Source of the DNA: BOG-932 sp965276835
Lineage (GTDB): Bacteria; Pseudomonadota; Alphaproteobacteria; BOG-932; Roseiterribacteraceae
Assembly: GCA_965276835.1 (NCBI GenBank)
Contig: OZ255631.1
Coordinates: 1,302,001-1,366,000 of the forward strand
Length of the DNA: 64,000 bases
Direction: 5' to 3'
Notes under the pieces: model-generated
The model's database searches: none
What the model saw: the letters and a program-made list of their open reading frames with translations, nothing else
Told to the model about the DNA's origin: nothing
Shown here: positions 8,047-17,096 of the stretch, piece by piece
Layout of the letters: each line of letters starts with the position of its first letter
Position numbering within the stretch: the first letter of the stretch is position 1
Made by a program: the position numbers and the translations under genes

Positions 8047-9675
8047 CTAGCCGGAAAAAGCATTGCGTTCCGCGACCTTACGGCCTGTTGCTCGCGCCTT
8101 TTGCAAAGCCTTCCACATGCGCGCATCCCGCCCGTAACTGTCCTGCCCCATCACCAGCCGTCCGTCGCGATCCAACCACACCGTGCGATAAACCAACGCA
8201 ACCGGGACAGGTTTCGACAAGGCGATATGCCGAGTCTCGCCCGTATGGACCAGCGCATCGAGTCCATCCGGCAGCGATGCGACACGATCGTCAAGCAGCA
8301 AGGCAGCCAGGGCGGCGGGGTCGCCCAGGCGGATGCAGCCGTGGCTGTAGGCCCTGAGGGCATAGTGGAACTTTGCCACATCGGGCGAATCGTGCAGGTA
8401 AATGTCCTGGTCGTTCGGCATGATGAACTTATATCGGCCGAGCGGATTGGTCGGGCCGGGCGGCTGCACCAGCCGCACGCGCCCATCCACCATCAATTCG
8501 CGGGCGATGCCCTTGCTCGCCAGATAGTCCGCATCCTCATGGATCCGCGGCAGCATCTCCTTGATCACCTTGGGCGGCAGCGTCCAGTTCGGGTTCAACA
8601 CCACGGTTGTGATGTTGCTGGCGATCATCGGCGTCTGGTTTTCAGCACTGCCGACGACGACAGGCATCGTCAGCACCGGATTGCCGTCCTGATAGACGTT
8701 CAGGGAATAGGAGGCGAGATTGACCACCACGCTCCGCCCCGCCAGCGGGATATCGGGTGCCCAGCGCGCCCGCTCCATATTCACGACGATCTGATGAACG
8801 CGGGCTTCGACCGGCAGATCGAGCGCGGCGCGTGTATCTTTACCGACGACGCCGTCCGGCTTGATACCGTGCTGGCCCTGGAACGAGGCGACCGCGGCGC
8901 TGAGCAGCGTATCGTACAGATCTTCGCGCCCCTTGCGCACCACCGTGGTGGCTGGAATGCGCCATTCCTCGATCAGGCGTTGACGTAGTGCCGGGACTGC
9001 GGGGTCGTGCATCCCTGGGCGTATCGTCTGGCCGTCGGGCAAGGCCTCCCAGCCGCCGGAGGCGTTCAACAGGCGCAGTTGCCCGAGCATCCGCTTCAGC
9101 GCGACATATTCCGGCGTGGCCGGCGGGAGACTGTCCAGAAAGCCCTTGAGTTCGCCTGCGTCCAGCCAGGAGGCGGAGGCAATATATTCCGGCAATCCCT
9201 GGCTTTGCCGATCGACGAAACGCTCGTCCGTCTGGTGCGACGTCAGCTTGCCGCCGGCGACGTCGATCGCGTATCGGATCAGCCCGTCGGTAAGCAGCAG
9301 GTCGCGATCGACCCGCTCGGTATCGTTGACGGCGTTCGCCAACTCGGCAATTTCACGGACGTGGTAATCGGCGGGCTCAAGGCCTTCGGTGTCCGCATTC
9401 GACAAGATCGTGAAGACGACGCTGGCGTGATCGTCGAGGCCCTGCCCGCCCCCATCCCAGGCCAACGCATAATTACGGCGGCTATAGAACGTGCGGAGCG
9501 CCTGCTTGTCCAACACCTGGCCGGCAACCAGAACCTCGCTGGGCGATTCCAGACGCAACACCGTCAGGCTGGATTCCACCCCTTGATCGGCGCTGGCGCC
9601 GGTCAGCGTCAGCATCGCCAGCGCAACCGCACATAAAGCGGCTTTCAAAGCGCGGTTGACACCGATGCGGAACAT
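8047..9675 (-). CDS. L,D-transpeptidase (YcbB-like) with peptidoglycan-binding domain
   Basis: 542 residues from ATG 9675, which gives a clean signal peptide (MFRIGVNRALKAALCAVALA); a GTG at 9708 is an alternative. The N-terminal half is the YcbB-type scaffold. It is followed by a PG_binding_1 segment (AVASFQGQHGIKPDGVVG) and a YkuD catalytic domain with AYSHGCIRLGDP, the Cys nucleophile motif. It forms 3-3 cross-links or attaches proteins to murein in the periplasm. It is of YcbB rather than short ErfK type because of its length and order of domains. Confidence 0.93.
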   Translation of the reverse strand: MFRIGVNRALKAALCAVALAMLTLTGASADQGVESSLTVLRLESPSEVLVAGQVLDKQALRTFYSRRNYALAWDGGGQGLDDHASVVFTILSNADTEGLEPADYHVREIAELANAVNDTERVDRDLLLTDGLIRYAIDVAGGKLTSHQTDERFVDRQSQGLPEYIASASWLDAGELKGFLDSLPPATPEYVALKRMLGQLRLLNASGGWEALPDGQTIRPGMHDPAVPALRQRLIEEWRIPATTVVRKGREDLYDTLLSAAVASFQGQHGIKPDGVVGKDTRAALDLPVEARVHQIVVNMERARWAPDIPLAGRSVVVNLASYSLNVYQDGNPVLTMPVVVGSAENQTPMIASNITTVVLNPNWTLPPKVIKEMLPRIHEDADYLASKGIARELMVDGRVRLVQPPGPTNPLGRYKFIMPNDQDIYLHDSPDVAKFHYALRAYSHGCIRLGDPAALAALLLDDRVASLPDGLDALVHTGETRHIALSKPVPVALVYRTVWLDRDGRLVMGQDSYGRDARMWKALQKARATGRKVAERNAFSG

Positions 9676-9791
9676 GATGAGGTCCAGGCTGGAGTGATGT
9701 GCGAACACCTTATTTAATCTAGCGCGTCTCCAGCCAATTCGTTCATGTGATTAAGTAAAATTCTGTCGCTGTGGCACTTCCGCCACAGATG

Positions 9792-10601
9792 TTACCGACC
9801 GCGGAAGTCCGGTGCCTTCTTCTCGATAAAACCGCTAACACCGGCGGCAAAATCGTCAGTGATCGCGCTGCTGGCGAAAGATTCGGTTTCCGCGGCAAGT
9901 TGCTCGCCCAGACTGTTGGTGTCGGTCGCGTTCAGCAGCGCCTTGGTGCGCGCATAGGCGAGCCCCGGCCCCTTCGCCATACGTCCGGCAAGCTTAGCCG
10001 TTGCGGCTTCCAGTTCCGCGATCGGCACCACACGATTGACCAGGCCCCAACGCTCTGCCTCGGCCGCACCGAACCGGTCGCCCAGCAGCGCAATCTCCGC
10101 CGCGCGCTTCTGCCCGACGATGCGTGGCAGATGGAAACTGGCACCGCCATCCGGTGTCGTGCCCAGATGGATATAGGCCAGCGTGAATTTCGACGTGTCG
10201 GCCGCGATCGCCAGGTCGCAGGCCAGGACCAGGCTGAGCCCAAAACCGGCACAGCCGCCTTTGATCTCGGCGATCACCGGCTTCGGCAGCGCGCGGATGA
10301 CCTTGGTCAATTGCTGCGCCTTCTCCACCATCGCCACGACGATGGGCCGGAAAGCCGTCTTGTCGGGATGTTCCTGCAGGTTGCGGTAGAAATAGCCGAC
10401 ATCGCCGCCCGCCATGAAATTGTCACCCGCGCCCCGGATCACGATCACCCGCACCGCCTCGTCAGCCCCGCAGCTTTCGAGCGCCGCCAGCAGGCGCGCC
10501 GACAGGTCGTTGTTGAGCGCGTTCATGACCGCGGGGCGGTTCAGCGTGATCGTGCCCACGCCATCGGCAATATTCAGCAGGACGGAGGGTTCTTCGGCCA
10601 T
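9792..10601 (-). CDS. enoyl-CoA hydratase/isomerase family protein
   Basis: 269 residues, the normal crotonase length. Oxyanion-hole segments AGGDVGYF and KGGCAGFGLSLVLACD are present. At the position of the second catalytic acid it has LGTTPDGGASFHLPRIVG. The Asp there, rather than Glu, resembles isomerase-type members such as PaaG, so hydration activity should not be assumed. It has no CoA-pathway neighbour; the acyl-CoA synthetase is 19 kb away. A good start ATG lies at 10601 after AGGAGCTG. Confidence 0.9.
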   Translation of the reverse strand: MAEEPSVLLNIADGVGTITLNRPAVMNALNNDLSARLLAALESCGADEAVRVIVIRGAGDNFMAGGDVGYFYRNLQEHPDKTAFRPIVVAMVEKAQQLTKVIRALPKPVIAEIKGGCAGFGLSLVLACDLAIAADTSKFTLAYIHLGTTPDGGASFHLPRIVGQKRAAEIALLGDRFGAAEAERWGLVNRVVPIAELEAATAKLAGRMAKGPGLAYARTKALLNATDTNSLGEQLAAETESFASSAITDDFAAGVSGFIEKKAPDFRGR

Positions 10602-10669
10602 GGTTCAGCTCCTGTAATTCGAGGACTGAGCGGTACCAGCAGGATCGCCAAATCGCAACTATTGCCCCG

Positions 10670-11054
10670 GCAGATGGCGGCCGCGCCCAGTGTCGCCGGA
10701 CAGCGACCACGCGAATGACGAAGCACGACAGGCCACCCAGAACAACGGCGGCGGCGTCCGCCCGATGAACACCGGCCGCAGGATGGACGATGTCAGACCG
10801 TAAGCCAGAAACGTGACGATACCACCCGCGAAGGCGGTCGCCGGTTAGCGCCAGTCCTTAATCGCCTGTGGCGGGACCGCGCCGATCAATATGTCGCGCA
10901 TCACCCCGCCGATCAGCGCGGTGGAAAAGGACAGGACCAGCACACCGAAGACGTCGAAGCCCGCCTGCCCCGCCACCATCGCCCCCTCGATTGCGAACAG
11001 GAAGGTTCCGGCCAGATCGAGTGCGAAGATGATGGGGAAAGGCTTGCAGGTCAG
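10670..11054 (-). pseudogene. broken TRIC/UPF0126 cation-channel gene
   Basis: Reading on the minus strand from 11054, KPFPIIFALDLAGTFLFAIE and ALIGGVMRDILIGAVPP are the first three helices of a UPF0126/TRIC channel. The frame then hits TAA just after IKDWR (about 10845), where the family usually has Tyr. The same frame continues PATAFAGGIVTFLAYGL, so this is a true in-frame nonsense codon. After about 10755 only a second frame matches the family C-terminus (SCFVIRVVAVRRHW). Most of the second TRIC repeat is missing. The first codon is CTG where ATG would be expected. This is a decayed gene with stop, deletion and frameshift. Confidence 0.75.
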
Positions 11055-11079
11055 TGCACCGGATAGCGGATGCGTCGGC

Positions 11080-11688
11080 TTACCGTTTGTCGAGCAGAAT
11101 TTTCGCGGCTTGCTTGACGCAAGCCTCGAACGCCGTGAGGTCTTTGTAACGTTGGGCGCGGCGAGTCTTTCCGACCGCGATCTCCGCGCCGCTTTCATGG
11201 ATCGCGCCGTCGAGCATCAGGTTTTCCACGAAACCATGATCTTCGACGCCCATTTTCATGTCGTCTTCCAGTAGGAAAGCAGGATCTTTGCCGCCACGCG
11301 CCGCCAATTTCCCACCGTCAAACTTCATCACGCGGTCGAAATGCAACAGACGGCTATTGGTGTAGCCGAACACCGGCTTTCCATGACCGCGCATGAAGCC
11401 GATTTCGTAGGCCGTGCCGACATCCATGCCGACGCCGCGAAACGGCGTCAGATTGGCGATGGCGGCGTCGCAGCGCAGCATTGTCGCCTCGCAGGCACGC
11501 GCGATCGCGTATCCCTGCTCTGCCAGGGGTAGGCCAGCGAGATCGATCTCCTGATCGAGCGGGAATTTGCCGTCCAGGCCGTATCGCGCGCAAATTTCGA
11601 CCTTGAGCGCGCCGATGGCCTTGGCCTTGCGCAGAAAGACGTCCGGCCCGGCGAGATAAACCATTGGGCGCGGGAACGTCTTTTTCAT
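11080..11688 (-). CDS. nucleoside 2-deoxyribosyltransferase family protein
   Basis: 202 residues. MVYLAGPDVF and DVGTAYEIGFMRGHGKPVFGY match the nucleoside 2-deoxyribosyltransferase fold, including the conserved Asp and the nucleophilic Glu. It would transfer 2-deoxyribose between bases or hydrolyse deoxynucleosides for salvage; the exact substrate is unknown. It is followed 26 bases later by the broken TRIC gene and preceded three bases upstream by the luciferase-like oxidoreductase, so these genes were probably one transcript. Confidence 0.85.
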   Translation of the reverse strand: MKKTFPRPMVYLAGPDVFLRKAKAIGALKVEICARYGLDGKFPLDQEIDLAGLPLAEQGYAIARACEATMLRCDAAIANLTPFRGVGMDVGTAYEIGFMRGHGKPVFGYTNSRLLHFDRVMKFDGGKLAARGGKDPAFLLEDDMKMGVEDHGFVENLMLDGAIHESGAEIAVGKTRRAQRYKDLTAFEACVKQAAKILLDKR

Positions 11689-11691
11689 GAT

Positions 11692-12585
11692 TTACAGGCG
11701 CGCTACGACCTCATCCTGAACGCGTTTGACGAAACGTTCGATGTCGGCAGGTTCCGTACCGCCCGCTTCGAAGGCGCCGACGAGGATGCGGGAGACGCCG
11801 AGGTCCGCATAGGCGCGGACGATGCCTAGATCGAGCGAGGCGCCGAACTTCCAGGCCGTCGGCGAAACCGACAACTCGATCTTCGACGGATCGCGGCCAT
11901 GTTCTTTCGCCGACGCCTTCATCACCTCGATCAGTTTGCCGAAATCGTCCGGCGAGATCGCGTGCGGGAAGAAGCCGTCGCCGGTACGGCCTGCGCGGCG
12001 CGCGGCGACTTCGGTCGAGCCGCCAATGATCAATGGCACCAAGTTCGGATTGGCTGGTTTCGGGTCGGAATGGACGCGGTTGAACTGATAATACTTGCCG
12101 TTATAGGTCGCCGGGCTGTCGCGCCACAGCGCGCGGCAGGCATCGATACCTTCGTCGAAGCGGCGGCCACGTTCGTTATAGGGTACGTCAGCCGCGGCAA
12201 ACTCTTCTTTCTGCCAGCCGATGCCGACGCCGAGCAGCACACGGCCGCCCGACACGGCGTCCAAGGTCGCAACGCGCTTGGCCAGAATGATCGGCGTATG
12301 CAGCGGCATCAGCAGGACGCCGGTGCCCAGTTTAACGTTTTCGGTGCAACCGGCCGCCATGCCCAGCCATTCCAGCGGATCCGGCATGACGGTATCCGGC
12401 GTGAACGGCGCCCTGCCATCTTCCGAATAAGAATAGAGATGTTCATAGTTCTCGGCGACGATCGGGTGTTCGACCGTCCAGACGGATTCGACGCCGATCG
12501 TGTCGATCTTGCGCAGGAACGCCTTGCACCAGGCGCCATTGTCGATGAAGCCCTTGTTGAACAAAGGCAGGATTCCAATCTTCAT
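11692..12585 (-). CDS. LLM-class (luciferase-like) flavin oxidoreductase
   Basis: 297 residues matching the bacterial luciferase-like monooxygenase fold: KLGTGVLLMPLHTPIILAKR, RVLLGVGIGWQKEEF and PLIIGGSTEVAARRAGRTGDGF are standard family blocks. Members of this subgroup are often named F420-dependent, but the sequence alone does not decide between F420 and FMN, and no F420 biosynthesis gene is visible. Substrate unknown. It is read into the deoxyribosyltransferase gene three bases downstream. Confidence 0.88.
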   Translation of the reverse strand: MKIGILPLFNKGFIDNGAWCKAFLRKIDTIGVESVWTVEHPIVAENYEHLYSYSEDGRAPFTPDTVMPDPLEWLGMAAGCTENVKLGTGVLLMPLHTPIILAKRVATLDAVSGGRVLLGVGIGWQKEEFAAADVPYNERGRRFDEGIDACRALWRDSPATYNGKYYQFNRVHSDPKPANPNLVPLIIGGSTEVAARRAGRTGDGFFPHAISPDDFGKLIEVMKASAKEHGRDPSKIELSVSPTAWKFGASLDLGIVRAYADLGVSRILVGAFEAGGTEPADIERFVKRVQDEVVARL

Positions 12586-12620
12586 CGTCCCTCGCTTTTT
12601 CTGAACGATTACAAAAAGAA

Positions 12621-12640
12621 AGGCGGGATTTCTCCCGCCT
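12621..12640 (-). terminator. rho-independent terminator of the exported-protein gene run
   Basis: Perfect 8-bp stem (AGGCGGGA / TCCCGCCT) with a four-base loop. On the minus strand it is followed by TTTCTTTTTG. It lies 20 bases beyond the stop of the PF03640-repeat gene, so it ends the minus-strand transcript coming from 19.6 kb. Confidence 0.85.
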
Positions 12641-12660
12641 TGTCTAAAGTCAATTACCGG

Positions 12661-13947
12661 TTACGGAGACGAAACGCGCCAGTAAAGGCCCATCCCGTGG
12701 CGGGCGTCGACGATCTTGTCGCCATCGGAAACGGCTAACGTATAGCTGTCCTGCCCGATCATGTCGCCCGGCTTCTTGTCACCCGAATAGGTATAAAGGG
12801 CGTAACCCTGATAGGCCCATTGCATGGCGCCGTCGTCGCGCTTCATCAACATCCAATAGCCCGAAGGCTTGGCGTCTGCGGCGGCAATCAGGGGGTGCCA
12901 CTCTTTGGTACATTCGGCGTCGCAGCCGGATGTACCAATGGTTAAGCCAAGCATCGGAACGCCTCGGTCGGCGCCGCGCGCGGCATGGCCGCCGGTGCCG
13001 TCGAAGCGAACGCGGTCGCGGGCATAAAGCGTTTTGCCGGAATTGTCGGTCAGAAGACCGCCCTTGCGCTCGTTCGGGATGACCTTCACCTCGGACGGCA
13101 GGTAATAGTCTTCGATTTGCGCGATTTGGAAATGCTTGTCGACATTCATGCCGTTGGCATCGCCCAGGTCCATGTCACCGGCATAAGAGAACAGCGGGTG
13201 CCCTTTATAGGCCCACTGCTGAATCCCGTCCGCGCGGTTCACAACCGAGAAATCGCCCATCGTATTGGCCAATTGGCCAGCCAACAGCGGCTTCCAGTCG
13301 GTGCCGCAGACCTTGTCGCCGCATTTCCCGTCGGCTACATCGCCGTCATAAGCGTAGAGCGGCATCTTGTTCGGACCGATCAGCGTCTGGCCGTTCGCCT
13401 CATTGACCTCAGCGATGTTGATGCCATAGGGCAACACCACGCCATCCGCCGGCTGCAACAGGGCCATGTGCCAGATTTGCGCAACATTATTACCCGTATT
13501 GTCGCCGATCTTGGCGTCTTTCACGAAGGTATAAAGCGGCTTGCCCTTAAGCGCCCATTGCTTGGAGCCGTCATCGCGCGTGATGACGGTCCATTGTCCG
13601 AACGGCTTCGCGTCGGCGGCGGCCGTCATCGCCGGCCACGCTTTAACGCACTCATCGGTCGTGCATGCCGACTTGCCGGGCGTCGTGTCCTTATCGAAGG
13701 TGTAAAGCGTCTTACCGTTGCCGTCGGCATAGACCGTCACCTGCTCCTGCTGATCCGAGCTCGAACCCGGAATCGCCGTCACCGTGCCGATTTTCACCTT
13801 CTGGAAAGTTACGCCGGGCGGCGTGGATTGCCGCGCGACGATCGGGGCGGATGTCGCCCCGCCCTTCTGATGCTGGACTATAAAGAGGCCACCGGCGACG
13901 ACGGCCACGCCGACGACACCGACCAGCAGAGCCGTTTTCAGCCCCAT
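12661..13947 (-). CDS. membrane-anchored or secreted protein with three PF03640 repeats
   Basis: 428 residues. MGLKTALLVGVVGVAVVAGG is a signal anchor. At least three repeats of the secreted-repeat family PF03640 follow, each with GKTLYTFDKD or PLYAYDGD-type strands and a Cys-containing CVKAW-like or CTKEWHPL segment. The first pair is C..DECVKAWPAM with QWALKGKPLYTFVKD. Function of the family is unknown; many members are lipoproteins. Here no lipobox Cys is seen. It lies 52 bases downstream of the DUF1552 gene and is the last gene before the terminator. Confidence 0.85.
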   Translation of the reverse strand: MGLKTALLVGVVGVAVVAGGLFIVQHQKGGATSAPIVARQSTPPGVTFQKVKIGTVTAIPGSSSDQQEQVTVYADGNGKTLYTFDKDTTPGKSACTTDECVKAWPAMTAAADAKPFGQWTVITRDDGSKQWALKGKPLYTFVKDAKIGDNTGNNVAQIWHMALLQPADGVVLPYGINIAEVNEANGQTLIGPNKMPLYAYDGDVADGKCGDKVCGTDWKPLLAGQLANTMGDFSVVNRADGIQQWAYKGHPLFSYAGDMDLGDANGMNVDKHFQIAQIEDYYLPSEVKVIPNERKGGLLTDNSGKTLYARDRVRFDGTGGHAARGADRGVPMLGLTIGTSGCDAECTKEWHPLIAAADAKPSGYWMLMKRDDGAMQWAYQGYALYTYSGDKKPGDMIGQDSYTLAVSDGDKIVDARHGMGLYWRVSSP

Positions 13948-13999
13948 TTTCCGAACTCCCCCAAAACAACAACGTCAAATTGCGTCAAACCAACCTGGC

Positions 14000-15340
14000 T
14001 CAGGCCATCACTTCGGTGAATGTCTTCGAGGTCTGCATCGAATCCGTACCCCAGCTGTTGATCGGCACACCGACCGCCTGCTGCACCGTTAGGCCCAGAC
14101 GGGTCGACGGGTCACCCTTGGCGACGACATGGATGCCGGTCTTTATCCGCCCGCCAGCGCGGCCGGCGGTGATCAGCGGCATGTCGTCGAGGCTGTGGAC
14201 CTTGGCATAGCCGGTGTCGGTCGAGGCCATCAGCAGCATACGGTCCAGCAGCGTGCCATCGCCTTCCTTCATATTGTCCAGTGCGCCGACCATATCGGCC
14301 AAGCCACCGGAAATATTCATAATGAACGACGTCACGTTCGGCTGGTAACCCAGCACGGGATCGATCGACTCCTCATGGCTGTAGACGTGGTGCGTCATCG
14401 ACGACCCTTGTTTGCGCAGCGACGATGTCGCGTCGTTGAAGGTTACGTTGATGACCCGCGTCTGACCGCAGGCCAGCGCGTGGGCCAGCAGGCCCGCGAA
14501 CAGCTTGTGGTTGCCCTTGACGGATTCAATCTCGGAACCCAGCACCAGATCCTCAGGTTTGCTCGGGGTCGTGCAGGCCGCGAGCGGCGCCGGCTTCTGC
14601 AATTCCAGGTCCAGCTGTTGTTCGATCTGCCGCAGCGAAGCAAAATATTCTTCCAGCCGCGCCTTATCGGACGTACCCAGTGTCTTAGCCAACTCGTCGC
14701 GCTGATCCTTGACCGCCGACAGCACGCTCTTGCGCGCCATCACCTGGGGGTCGGGCTTGAAGTCCGCTGCGTTCGGATCCTTGAACTCAGGCCCGAAGAT
14801 GCGGGTATAAAGCGCTGCCGGCGACACTTCCGCCGGGTTGATCGCGGCGCCTTCACGGCGGCTATAGGAATGCACCGCATTGCCGGTCGAGCTGACCTCA
14901 AGCGAGCGGAAGCGCGTCTTGGTCCCGATCACGTCGGCGATCAGCATATCGACCGAGGGAATGATGACGCGTTCTTCGCGCGGGGTTGTGCCGGTCAGTA
15001 CAGCCCAGTCGCCGGTAAAGTGCGTGATCATCGGGCGACCGTCGAGAATGACCTTGGTGCCCGAATAGACGTTGACCTTATCCTTATAGGGGGTCAGGCC
15101 GGCCAGTTCGGGGCCGAACGCCGTGATCTTGCCGGCTGTCGGCGGTTCCCAGCGGCCGGGATTGAGGCCCAATCCCCAGAACCAGCTGCCGAAACACACC
15201 GGCAAGGCTTGGCCGTCCGCGAACGCGGTGCCGTTTGTGTCGAGGAAGCAATCCAGGAAAGGCAGTCCGACCGTAACGGCCGAGCCGGCAAGCATACCGC
15301 GCAGGACGCGGCGACGATTGATCGTTTTGAGCGGAATCAT
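14000..15340 (-). CDS. DUF1552 family exported protein (Tat leader)
   Basis: 446 residues from ATG 15340, which overlaps the stop of the upstream gene (ATGA) and has AGGAGG ten bases upstream. The N-terminus MIPLKTINRRRVLRGMLAG is a Tat signal, implying folding in the cytoplasm before export, perhaps with a cofactor. Sequences such as CFGSWFWGLGLNPGRWEPP and HVYSHEESIDPVLGY match DUF1552, which usually lies next to DUF1592-type proteins in planctomycetes, myxobacteria and some proteobacteria. Biochemical role unknown. Confidence 0.88.
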   Translation of the reverse strand: MIPLKTINRRRVLRGMLAGSAVTVGLPFLDCFLDTNGTAFADGQALPVCFGSWFWGLGLNPGRWEPPTAGKITAFGPELAGLTPYKDKVNVYSGTKVILDGRPMITHFTGDWAVLTGTTPREERVIIPSVDMLIADVIGTKTRFRSLEVSSTGNAVHSYSRREGAAINPAEVSPAALYTRIFGPEFKDPNAADFKPDPQVMARKSVLSAVKDQRDELAKTLGTSDKARLEEYFASLRQIEQQLDLELQKPAPLAACTTPSKPEDLVLGSEIESVKGNHKLFAGLLAHALACGQTRVINVTFNDATSSLRKQGSSMTHHVYSHEESIDPVLGYQPNVTSFIMNISGGLADMVGALDNMKEGDGTLLDRMLLMASTDTGYAKVHSLDDMPLITAGRAGGRIKTGIHVVAKGDPSTRLGLTVQQAVGVPINSWGTDSMQTSKTFTEVMA

Positions 15341-17052
15341 TTCTGAACCTCCTGGTTCCCGTTCACATCTGAAGCGAGCTTGGTGTGCATTTCGAGTGCC
15401 CCGGTCTGCGGCGGCATTGCCCGGAAGAAAACATCGCTCGTCGCGATATCTCGCAGCAAGGCCGGGAATTTGTAACCGCTGGCGCTGAAATTGGCGGCCA
15501 GCGTCTTGGTCATCCACTCCGCCTCTGACTTGTTCGGCTTGTGGCCCGCGCCGAACTCATAGACGCGGTTGACGATGCAGGCGGTTGTGGCGGGGTTGTT
15601 GTGAACCGCCTTGCCCAACCCGACGACGTCGGTGAACTTCACGCCGTCCAGCTCACCGCTGGCATCGATCGGTGCGCCATTCTCGGTTGTCCGGAAGCCG
15701 CCGATCGTGTCGAAATTCTCCATAGCCAGCCCTACCGGATCCATAATCTTATGGCAGCCCGCGCATGTCGGCGCGGTGCGATGGGCCTCAAGCCGCTGAC
15801 GGGCCGTCTTGAAGTTCGGGTTGTTGGTGTCCTGCACCAGGTTGAAATTCACGTTGCCTGGCGGATCCGGAACCTTCTGGCAGAGCAGAACCTCTCGTAA
15901 TGCCTTGCCGCGAACTGTCGCGGAACTGCGGCCGGGCTGCGAGTGCAGACCGACGAAGCTCGCCTCGGTCAGGATGCCGGCCTGGGGCGCGCCATCGGGA
16001 TATTCGTACGCCACCCAAGGGTTGAGAACGCCCTCCGGGAACGCGACCTGAACCTTATAGATCGAAGCCAGGAGCGGTGTCATGAAAGTGTTGCGGGTGG
16101 TGAATAGGTCGCGATAGTCGCCCTGCCGCACCAGCAGTTGGTCGATGATGGTGCGCATCGTCTGTTCCTGCGCGTCGCGCAGCACCTGCGAGGTGAATTT
16201 CGGATAGAGCGTCGTGTCCTTCGCCAGCGTGCTGAATCCGTCGAAGGACAGCATGTCGATGAAGAATGCGCGAACGCCGGTTTGCAAACGCGGCGATGCC
16301 ATCAGCCGGTCGACCTGCTTCTTGAGGCCGCTTTCGGTGTTCAACTCGCCGCTTTCGGCCGACGCCAGCAATTCCGGGTCGGGTGCGGCATTCCACAGGA
16401 AGAAGCTGAGGCGCGAGGCTTTGGAATAGGCATCCAGCCGATATTCGCCGGCATGGTTCGGATCGGGTTCGACCGTTTCCTGACGGAACAGGAACTGCGG
16501 CGCCTCCAACAGGCCGGCGAGGCTCAACCCCAAGCCGTTATAGAAGTCGCCGGTCTTTGCCGTTGCGGTATTGGCCGCCGCGACCTCGTCGTTCAACTCG
16601 TGCTCCGACAACGGCCGGCGGAACAGCAATCGGCCGACCTTGCCAAGGAAGGCCTTGGCGCAGGCGTCGTCCGGCGCGGTGTCCGAAGCGGGCTTGCAGG
16701 GGATCAACAGCGCGCGGTGCTGCGGATCGACCACCTGTGACGCGATTGAGCGTGCCATCAGGTCATATTGCTCAAGGCCGGCGGCGGTAACGCTGACCTG
16801 CGCGGCACCAACAGCCAGCAGGCCCGCGTCGCGCATATCGGGTTCGAACCGGCCGCCCAGCGTCACTGTCGGCCCGAAGATGTCGGTGACGATCTGCTTG
16901 TATTGCTCCTGCGTCAGGCGGCGCATCGCCACTTGACCGGCAGGATCGCCGTCCGCGCGCGCTCCACCGGCAATGCCGACGAAACCCAGCGCCGCAACGG
17001 CACCGCAAAGCGCCAATCGGCGCAGGTAACTGCCTTTATTCGTACGCGTCAT
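15337..17052 (-). CDS. DUF1592/DUF1588/DUF1585 family exported protein with a CxxCH motif
   Basis: About 571 residues from ATG 17052 (a longer start at 17091 is possible). The signal peptide runs to about GGARADG. MRRLTQEQYKQIVTDIFGP is the N-terminal DUF1587-like block, FRRPLSEHELN a DUF1595-like block, SRLSFFLWNAAPDPELL the DUF1592 core. The C-terminal DUF1588/DUF1585 part contains TCAGCHKIMDPVGLAMENFD. The CAGCH sequence is a c-type haem attachment motif, so this may be a periplasmic cytochrome; haem binding is inferred. Translationally coupled to the DUF1552 gene. Confidence 0.87.
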   Translation of the reverse strand: MTRTNKGSYLRRLALCGAVAALGFVGIAGGARADGDPAGQVAMRRLTQEQYKQIVTDIFGPTVTLGGRFEPDMRDAGLLAVGAAQVSVTAAGLEQYDLMARSIASQVVDPQHRALLIPCKPASDTAPDDACAKAFLGKVGRLLFRRPLSEHELNDEVAAANTATAKTGDFYNGLGLSLAGLLEAPQFLFRQETVEPDPNHAGEYRLDAYSKASRLSFFLWNAAPDPELLASAESGELNTESGLKKQVDRLMASPRLQTGVRAFFIDMLSFDGFSTLAKDTTLYPKFTSQVLRDAQEQTMRTIIDQLLVRQGDYRDLFTTRNTFMTPLLASIYKVQVAFPEGVLNPWVAYEYPDGAPQAGILTEASFVGLHSQPGRSSATVRGKALREVLLCQKVPDPPGNVNFNLVQDTNNPNFKTARQRLEAHRTAPTCAGCHKIMDPVGLAMENFDTIGGFRTTENGAPIDASGELDGVKFTDVVGLGKAVHNNPATTACIVNRVYEFGAGHKPNKSEAEWMTKTLAANFSASGYKFPALLRDIATSDVFFRAMPPQTGALEMHTKLASDVNGNQEVQK

Positions 17053-17096
17053 TCCCCTGCCCTTACCTGACATATAGGTGCTGTCTTTCATTGCGT

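Noticed and set aside
10462..10710. Open frame on the minus strand of 82 codons.
   Set aside because: It covers the end of the broken TRIC gene and then runs out of frame into the enoyl-CoA hydratase start; it is not an independent gene.
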